Positions 59,442 through 64,000 of a DNA stretch of 64,000 nucleotides are shown piece after piece (the stretch's first letter is position 1; every line of letters starts with the position of its first letter). This DNA comes from Actinomadura sp. HBU206391. Lineage in GTDB: Bacteria > Actinomycetota > Actinomycetes > Streptosporangiales > Streptosporangiaceae. Both the position numbers and the translations under genes were made by a program. The stretch lies in assembly GCF_014323665.1 (NCBI RefSeq), contig NZ_JABVEB010000001.1, forward strand, positions 372,001-436,000. Reading direction: 5' to 3'. Below the pieces are notes generated by a model. That model was not told the DNA's origin and did no database searches. It worked only from the letters and a program-made list of their open reading frames with translations.

Positions 59442-59687
59442 CGTGACTCCCTCTGGAAGTCGTGCCCCCGATTATGCGCCGGTTCATGCCGACCGCCCGA
59501 AACGGCGGCGCTGCGGACCATCCCTTGCCCCGCCTGTTGCCCGGTGCGGCAAGCCGGATTCAAAGGGGGTAAGCGGTGCGGGGTCGCGTGTGACGATTGC
59601 TAGGCTGCGAGAAGCCTGGGGGAGGTAGCTCGTACCGAGTAAGGCCTCAGGTACTGACTTCATAGTCGAAGTGAAGGGTTCCAAATC

Positions 59688-59807
59688 GTGAAGAAGCTGC
59701 TTGTTCTCGTAGTCGTTGCCATCGGCGGCTTCGCTGTGTGGCGCCGGCTGCAGCAGGACCGTGCCGAGCTCGACCTCTGGACCGAAGCCACGTCCTCCGA
59801 CAACTGA
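59688..59807 (+). CDS. DLW-39 family protein
   Basis: A GTG opens KKLLVLVVVAIGGFAVWRR, a single membrane helix with basic ends, followed by LQQDRAELDLWTEATSSDN. The length of exactly 39 residues and the DLW signature match the DLW-39 family of actinomycetes, which is known from a conserved locus beside gyrA, DUF3566 and the tRNA-Ile/tRNA-Ala genes. Here tRNA-Ala(UGC) lies 832 bases downstream, in agreement. GAAGGG precedes the start. Function unknown; probably a small inner-membrane protein. It is short and easily missed. Confidence 0.85.
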   Translation: MKKLLVLVVVAIGGFAVWRRLQQDRAELDLWTEATSSDN

Positions 59808-59891
59808 CATCCCGGCATCAGCGCGGGGGAGCAGAACGGGTTGCAGGCGGCGGCGCCTGTATCGGCGCCGGCCAGGAGCGAGGGGTCCGGC

Positions 59892-60620
59892 GTGAATGAA
59901 GCGGCGCGGATCACCCTCGTCTGCCTGGATCTCGCAGGAACGACCGTGGCCGGCGACAAGCTGGTCGAGACGGCCTTCGTCGAGGCGCTCGCGACACTCG
60001 GCATCGTGCCCGGCACCACCGCGTACGAGCGGGCGATTGCGGACGTACGGCAATCGCGCGGCCAACCGAAAATCGAGATCTTTCGCAACCTGTTCCCTGA
60101 GGACGAGGCCCGCGCCCAGGCGGTCAACCTGTCGTTCGAGCGGTCGTACGACTCGCTGATCGATCGCATGGGCCTCGCCCCGGTGCCCGGTGCCGAGAGC
60201 GCGATCGACAAACTCATCGGCGCCGGTGTGCGGGTATGCCTGACGACGGGTTTCAGCCGAGCCACTCTTGGACGGGTGCTCGACACGCTCGGCTGGTGGA
60301 GCCGCGTTGATCTGGCCCTGTGCCCGGCCGACGTGGGCCGGGGCCGCCCCTCGCCCGACCTCGTGCTGTCCGCCGCCCTGCGGCTGCGAGTCGACGACGT
60401 ACGGCATATCGCCGTGTGCGGTGACACCGAGAGCGACATGCTGTGCGGGCGAAGGGCGGGCGCCTCCGTCGTCGCCGGCGTGCTCACCGGCGCTCACGAC
60501 AAGGAACGGCTGCTGCGGGCCGGCGCGACCCACGTCATCGACAGCATCGCCGACCTGCCCGCCATCGTTCTCGGCGAGAGCGACCGGGAGCAGGACGTGG
60601 TAGGTGCGGAGCACCGGTAG
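59892..60620 (+). CDS. HAD hydrolase, phosphonatase-like
   Basis: A 242-residue haloacid-dehalogenase-type phosphatase. Motif I is VCLDLAGTTVAGDKLVETAF (D-x-A-G-T-T, nucleophile and acid/base Asp replaced by Ala as in phosphonatases). The cap follows, then VCLTTGFSRATLGRVLDTLG (motif II Thr), the Lys/Arg region RGRPSPDLVLSAALRL (motif III type) and IAVCGDTESDMLCGRRAGAS (motif IV Asp pair). The PhnX-like subgroup includes phosphonoacetaldehyde hydrolase, but activity on phosphonates is not certain. I start at GTG 59892. It ends 19 bases before tRNA-Ala. Confidence 0.87.
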   Translation: MNEAARITLVCLDLAGTTVAGDKLVETAFVEALATLGIVPGTTAYERAIADVRQSRGQPKIEIFRNLFPEDEARAQAVNLSFERSYDSLIDRMGLAPVPGAESAIDKLIGAGVRVCLTTGFSRATLGRVLDTLGWWSRVDLALCPADVGRGRPSPDLVLSAALRLRVDDVRHIAVCGDTESDMLCGRRAGASVVAGVLTGAHDKERLLRAGATHVIDSIADLPAIVLGESDREQDVVGAEHR

Positions 60621-60639
60621 GCTTGTCCCGCCGATCCCA

Positions 60640-60715
60640 GGGGCCTTAGCTCAGTTGGCAGAGCACCGGCTTTGCAAGCCGGGTGTCAGGGGTTCGAATC
60701 CCCTAGGCTCCACCA
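60640..60715 (+). tRNA. tRNA-Ala (anticodon UGC)
   Basis: A complete 76-base tRNA with the CCA encoded. Acceptor GGGGCCT pairs with AGGCTCC, including the G3-U70 wobble that identifies alanine tRNAs. The D arm (GCTC...GAGC), the anticodon arm CCGGC-TTTGCAA-GCCGG with TGC at positions 34-36, and the T arm AGGGG-TTCGAAT-CCCCT are all intact. Its 3' part probably contains the attachment site of the integrated element that begins immediately downstream. Confidence 0.97.
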
Positions 60716-60720
60716 GCCAA

Positions 60721-60753
60721 AACGCCCTCATCCCGATCATGGATGAGGGCGTT
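60721..60753 (+). terminator. Perfect 13-bp hairpin behind tRNA-Ala
   Basis: AACGCCCTCATCC and GGATGAGGGCGTT are exact complements around a seven-base loop, CGATCAT. The hairpin begins six bases after the tRNA. It can end both the tRNA transcript and the integrase transcript arriving from the right, though no U-run follows on the tRNA strand. It could also be a recombination feature at the element's end. Confidence 0.6.
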
Positions 60754-60774
60754 CGTGCCATTAACGTGCCATTA
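60753..60774. repeat. Tandem 11-bp repeat at the integrase stop
   Basis: TCGTGCCATTA (60753-60763) and ACGTGCCATTA (60764-60774) are adjacent direct repeats differing at one base; the second contains the TAA of the integrase gene. Direct repeats of this size next to attachment sites can be arm-type binding sites for integrases. That reading is inference. Confidence 0.45.
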
Positions 60775-62127
60775 GGCCACCGGGACCAGCACGCCAGACG
60801 CGCCGTCGTCATCCTTGCCCTGGTCGTCCTCGCCGGACCCCACAGCAGCCGCGATCCGATCGTTCAGCGAGTCTGCGATGGCCTTGCCCGCCTCAGAGGT
60901 GCCGTGCTGGTAGATCATCGCCGCGCGTACGGAGTCGTGGCCCATGCGGTCCATCAGATCCCGCAGACTTGCCCCGCTCTGCGCGGCGATCGTGTTGCCG
61001 GTGTGGCGAAGATCGTGGAAGTGTAGACCCGGCACACCGAGTGCCTCCACTACCTCGGCCCACCGCGAGGCGCGCCGGAAGTTTCCCCGCCGGAGGATCC
61101 CACCATTCGCGCCCGTGAAGACCAGGGCCGCCGGGTCGGATTCGACGTACCGATCCAGATGGACCCGGATTGCCGAAACGATCGCTGCAGGGATCACGAC
61201 CGTACGAGAACCTGCCCGTGACTTGGTTGGACCGATCACCAGGTCACCGGAGTCCATCTCCAGATACTGACGACGAACGGTCACCGTTCTCGCATCGGTG
61301 TCGATGTCGCGTCGATGGAGAGCGATTACCTCACCCCATCGAAGACTCGCGAAGGTGGCCAGCAGAACCAGCGCCCGCAAGCGATCATCTCGGCTCATGT
61401 CCGCATGCCCGTCACATGCCATTGTCCAAAGCACCCGTTCTGCCGCTTCCTTGCTCGGGAAGTTCTGCGGGAAGGTCCGCATCTCTCCATCACGAGGTCG
61501 GTACCGGAGCCGGTATTCGCTGGCGGAAAGCTTGCGGATATTGCCGATGGGCCGCCGGCCGACTCGGTCTGCCAGTTCGAAGACCTGGGCGATAGTCAGA
61601 ATCGGTCGCTCATCCGGCTTCTCGTCACCGGCGCCACGGATTCGGCACGGGTTACGCGGGATGATCCGATCGTCTTCAGCCGCCGTCATGAGGATGGCCC
61701 GTAGCAGCCGATATGCCTTAGCAGCCACCGACGCCGATACGCCCTCAGCCAGCAGCGCCATACGCCAATCTCTGATCATTGGGGTATCGAGCTTGCCCAG
61801 CGGAACCCCGCCCAGATGTGGCGCGATGTGCTTACGGAGAAGGCGTACGTACAGCTCGACTGTACGAGGACGCAGGCCCGGACGTTGCTCGATCCACTTC
61901 GCGGCATAGTCTCCGAGCGTCACCTTGGCCCGCTCAGGGTCGGTCCAATCGCCATTGATGATCTGCGCCTCGACGAGCGTAAGATAACGGTCTGCTGCGC
62001 TCTTGTTGGCGTAGGTCTCTGGAGCAGTTCGGATCCTGCCGTCAGGCCCGGGATACCGAATCTGAAACCGCCCGGACGGTAGCTTGCGGATACTGCCGAA
62101 ACGTCGGTGTCCGTCTCTATTGGCCAC
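60772..62127 (-). CDS. int: Tyrosine integrase with two arm-binding-type modules
   Basis: A 451-residue site-specific recombinase. Residues 11-50 form an AP2-like arm-binding module (GSIRKLPSGRFQIRYPGPDG). Residues 70-165 are the core-binding domain (DYAAKWIEQRPGLRPRTVEL). A second module of the same kind, GNIRKLSASEYRLRYRPRDG, lies at 195-235, just before the catalytic domain. Catalytic residues: R263 in SLRWGEV, K302, H371 and R374 in HDLRH, H397 and Y406 (IYQHGT). All are present, so it should be active. GTG start; the preceding stop TAG shares its last base with it (TAGTG). It integrates the element into tRNA-Ala. Confidence 0.93.
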   Translation of the reverse strand: MANRDGHRRFGSIRKLPSGRFQIRYPGPDGRIRTAPETYANKSAADRYLTLVEAQIINGDWTDPERAKVTLGDYAAKWIEQRPGLRPRTVELYVRLLRKHIAPHLGGVPLGKLDTPMIRDWRMALLAEGVSASVAAKAYRLLRAILMTAAEDDRIIPRNPCRIRGAGDEKPDERPILTIAQVFELADRVGRRPIGNIRKLSASEYRLRYRPRDGEMRTFPQNFPSKEAAERVLWTMACDGHADMSRDDRLRALVLLATFASLRWGEVIALHRRDIDTDARTVTVRRQYLEMDSGDLVIGPTKSRAGSRTVVIPAAIVSAIRVHLDRYVESDPAALVFTGANGGILRRGNFRRASRWAEVVEALGVPGLHFHDLRHTGNTIAAQSGASLRDLMDRMGHDSVRAAMIYQHGTSEAGKAIADSLNDRIAAAVGSGEDDQGKDDDGASGVLVPVA

Positions 62128-62369
62128 TAGGCAGCCCTCCAGACTTCGGATGCGGTCAGCGGCTCGACAAGCCCAGCGGCGATAAACTCCCGTAGTGCAG
62201 ATTCGGGTATGCGGACGAACCGGCCAACCCGCACGAAACGAATGCGCCGCTCGGCGATGAGCCGACGAGGGAAGCGAGGTTTCGTGTTGAGAAGCTCGGC
62301 CGCCTCCTCGACGGTCAACAGCCGCTCTCCAGCCAGCACGGCGTGAAGGTCCTTGCGCTTCGTGGTCAC
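62127..62369 (-). CDS. xis: Excisionase (MerR-type helix-turn-helix)
   Basis: An 80-residue DNA-binding protein with ERLLTVEEAAELLNTKPRFP followed by RRLIAERRIRFVRVGRFVRI and PESALREFIAAG, the layout of helix-turn-helix excisionases encoded by pSAM2-like elements. Its GTG (GGAGG lies six bases before it) overlaps the stop of repSA as GTGA, and its TAG overlaps the int start. It directs the integrase toward excision. Family assignment is firm from sequence and position. Confidence 0.9.
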   Translation of the reverse strand: MTTKRKDLHAVLAGERLLTVEEAAELLNTKPRFPRRLIAERRIRFVRVGRFVRIPESALREFIAAGLVEPLTASEVWRAA

Positions 62370-64000
62370 GCTGCCTCCGGTGTTGCCGAAAGTTCGGTGA
62401 AGGTCTGGGCTTGGTCGAGCTGGGCGCGTCTGCGTTGGCGTTCGTCGATGAGGAGTAGTAGGCGGTGTTCGAATGGCTTGACGTCCCGGTCGCCAGGCCC
62501 GGCCCGCTCCCATGCGTGGTGTTGTGAGTTGTCGTCGGTTCGGGTTGCCGAGATTCCGGCTTCGGCGAGTCGGGCGAGGACCCAGGCTTTGCGGTCGTTC
62601 TTGTGGTCGGCGAGGGTCTTGCCGGACCATTTCCGGGAGACCAGGACCCGCCGGCCGCCGTAGCCGAGATGCTCGCGCCGGTGCGCTTTGCCCTTGCAGT
62701 AGCCGGGAGTGAGACCGGCCCGTGGGTTCTTCGGTTGGATTCCGTACCGCAGCCAGTTCGCGCACGTCGGCGAGCACGGTTCGTACCGGAGCGTTTCGGC
62801 CATCCGCTCGACGTGGTCACGCTGAGCCGTTGTCTCGGGGTTATGGCATTCGGTGGTGTTCTTCACCAGGTATTTCGTCAGGTAGCCGATGCACCGCCGC
62901 GAATCCGGAGAGTCCGCCATCACCCCTTGGGCGTCGACCTGCCGCCCGAACCGGACCACGTGCAGGGGTTCGGCATCCTCGTCCTGGCCCACGTCGTCGA
63001 GTGCGTCATCCCAGGTCGGCAGCACCTCCCCCGTTGAAGGGTCGAGATACCCGCTGTCCTCTCCCGCTGCCGGGTCCCACACCGGCAGGTTGCCGCCCGC
63101 GTACTTCACCTCATCGATCGGTGGCCACCACACCTGGTGATAGGTCGCGGCCACGACCTGGCGGAGTTCAGCCCGTGAGATCGTGCCCCGCATCGCCAGA
63201 TGCAGATGCAGATGCAGATGAGGAGCCAGCCGCCGTTGCGGTTCGATCGTGGCGAAGTACTGGACATCGAAGCCGACGAACCGGCGGAGGTTCTGTATGA
63301 ACCGGTCGATGAGCTTGGAGAAGTGCAGCGCGTTCCGGGCAGCCCGCCGGTAGTCATAGGTTGCCGGGTCGACCGGGGTGCCGTCCTTTTTGACCTTGCC
63401 GTAGGAGTCCAGGGTGAGGGTCAGGAACAGCGACGGCCGGAACGTCTTGCCGTCCGGTGCGGTGTAGGTCTTCCCGACCGTCCTGGCTTCCACCGGCCGC
63501 CGGGGCAGATCCGGGGTGTCCTGGCGCCGCCGGGTCGACCGGGTCCGCCGCTGGAGCTGCTCACCGGTCTTGAGCTGACCACGTATCCCGGAGCGTTCGA
63601 TCTCCACATCAAGTTCACGGATCAGCGCGGCCAGGTCTTCGGTGTCGTCCCCGGCTTGCTCGGCGGTGTCGTGTTTCGCTTGAGCTTCAGCGCGTAGCTC
63701 GATCCAGAGCTGTTGCATCTCATCGGGGTCGGCCCGCTCGATCACGGGTTCGTCTTCCAGGTGCCAGCCCTGACGGCATTGCGTCGCCCGCAGACTCCGC
63801 TTACGTTCCGCGCAGGACGGACAGACCGAGGCGAGTGTGTGCCCGCATGGCACGTAGACGATCTCGGATTGGCCGGTGTGCAGGTTGACCCGCCGCATGG
63901 GGACCGGGCGGACACACACCCCGTGCTGCACCGCGATGGCCTTGACGACCTCCCGCGCCAGCGGAGGCAACACCTTCACCGGCCCCGGACTGGTGGTGTC
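62366..64000 (-). CDS. repSA: RepSA-type rolling-circle replication initiator (5' end outside window)
   Basis: At least 544 residues of a pSAM2-like Rep protein. Visible parts: a Cys-rich zinc segment (VPCGHTLASVCPSCAERKRS), the conserved FLTLTLDSYGKVKKDGTPVD, the HUH region FATIEPQRRLAPHLHLHLHL, VVAATYHQVWWPP, RCIGYLTKYLVKNTTE (the Y-x-x-K-Y motif with the nicking Tyr), and CSPTCANWLRYGIQP. It nicks one strand so that the excised element can replicate. The frame runs beyond 64000; the GTG at 63979 is probably not the true start. The HUH motif is expanded by a hexanucleotide repeat. Confidence 0.9.
   Translation of the reverse strand, partial: DTTSPGPVKVLPPLAREVVKAIAVQHGVCVRPVPMRRVNLHTGQSEIVYVPCGHTLASVCPSCAERKRSLRATQCRQGWHLEDEPVIERADPDEMQQLWIELRAEAQAKHDTAEQAGDDTEDLAALIRELDVEIERSGIRGQLKTGEQLQRRTRSTRRRQDTPDLPRRPVEARTVGKTYTAPDGKTFRPSLFLTLTLDSYGKVKKDGTPVDPATYDYRRAARNALHFSKLIDRFIQNLRRFVGFDVQYFATIEPQRRLAPHLHLHLHLAMRGTISRAELRQVVAATYHQVWWPPIDEVKYAGGNLPVWDPAAGEDSGYLDPSTGEVLPTWDDALDDVGQDEDAEPLHVVRFGRQVDAQGVMADSPDSRRCIGYLTKYLVKNTTECHNPETTAQRDHVERMAETLRYEPCSPTCANWLRYGIQPKNPRAGLTPGYCKGKAHRREHLGYGGRRVLVSRKWSGKTLADHKNDRKAWVLARLAEAGISATRTDDNSQHHAWERAGPGDRDVKPFEHRLLLLIDERQRRRAQLDQAQTFTELSATPEAA
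63197..63220 (-). repeat. CATCTG hexanucleotide repeat, four copies, in the HUH motif
   Basis: Four exact copies of CAGATG on the plus strand encode H-L-H-L-H-L-H-L on the coding strand. In related initiators the metal-binding motif is a single H-hydrophobic-H, so two or more units appear to have been added by slippage within a catalytic site. Confidence 0.85.

Larger units (their letters stand above)
60716..64000 (-). mobile_element. Left end of an actinomycete integrative and conjugative element (AICE)
   Basis: Adjacent to tRNA-Ala lie, in order from the tRNA, a tyrosine integrase, a small excisionase and a RepSA-type replication initiator, all on the minus strand and overlapping one another. 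This is the conserved repSA-xis-int module of pSAM2-like elements, which insert at tRNA 3' ends. attL should lie in the last 45 or so bases of the tRNA gene, with attR and the transfer genes beyond the right edge of the window. The exact core site cannot be read without attR. Confidence 0.88.

Overview
The window is high-GC DNA from the chromosome of an actinomycete. Family-level evidence: a mycothiol-type PIG-L amidase, an F420-dependent luciferase-like oxidoreductase, a DUF574 methyltransferase, a 39-residue DLW-39 protein beside tRNA-Ala, an NB-ARC/TPR protein, many GTG and TTG starts, and at the right edge the repSA-xis-int module of an actinomycete integrative and conjugative element (AICE). 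A Streptosporangiales-type genus (Actinomadura/Actinoallomurus-like) would fit, but the genus is a guess.

Layout. 1-8.1 kb: end of an aldo/keto reductase, a coupled pair of unknown genes, a MazEF toxin-antitoxin pair, a broken DUF4236-TerD gene and a 1095-residue protein of unknown function. 8.1-18 kb: amidohydrolase with a divergent MarR regulator, a protein made of two EF-G domain IV-like modules, a Tat-exported PhoD phosphatase, an efflux carrier with a SnoaL-like partner, a HEAT-repeat protein and a large exported DUF6351 hydrolase. 18-27.5 kb: a DUF6879 gene divergent from an NLR-like ATPase that carries an amyloid-type N-terminal motif, a protein with an internal duplication, two GNATs, a MOSC protein, an ADP-ribosylglycohydrolase, an NmrA-like reductase and a stand-alone TSCPD (ribonucleotide-reductase tail) protein with NrdR-box-like palindromes upstream.

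27.5-36.6 kb is scarred: several truncated or frameshifted relics (SnoaL, polymorphic toxin, GNAT, VOC) lie between intact genes for a DHA2 drug exporter, an AhpD-like protein, DUF574 methyltransferase, NADAR protein, LRR protein, XRE regulator, GNAT and a lipoprotein. 36.8-55 kb is mostly metabolism: acyl-CoA ligase, dehydrogenase, MOSC, PIG-L amidase, eukaryotic-type glutamine synthetase, F420 oxidoreductase, FAD oxidoreductase, M20 peptidase, GH3 hexosaminidase and aspartate-semialdehyde dehydrogenase. Inside it an unknown gene overlaps an XRE-ImmA/IrrE gene and is preceded by a leaderless-type promoter.

55-60.7 kb: a cyclase-homology protein, a GntR regulator behind a long inverted repeat, an MFS exporter, DUF6292, small membrane proteins, a HAD phosphatase and tRNA-Ala(UGC). 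From the tRNA to the right edge lies the integrated element: int, xis and repSA, overlapping stop to start and read toward the tRNA. Its other end is outside the window.

No CRISPR array, rRNA or complete insertion sequence was seen. The signals I rate highest are the NLR with the amyloid motif, the tandem EF-G domain IV protein, the TSCPD gene with paired palindromes, the repeat expansion in the HUH motif of RepSA, and the XRE-ImmA pair with its leaderless promoter.
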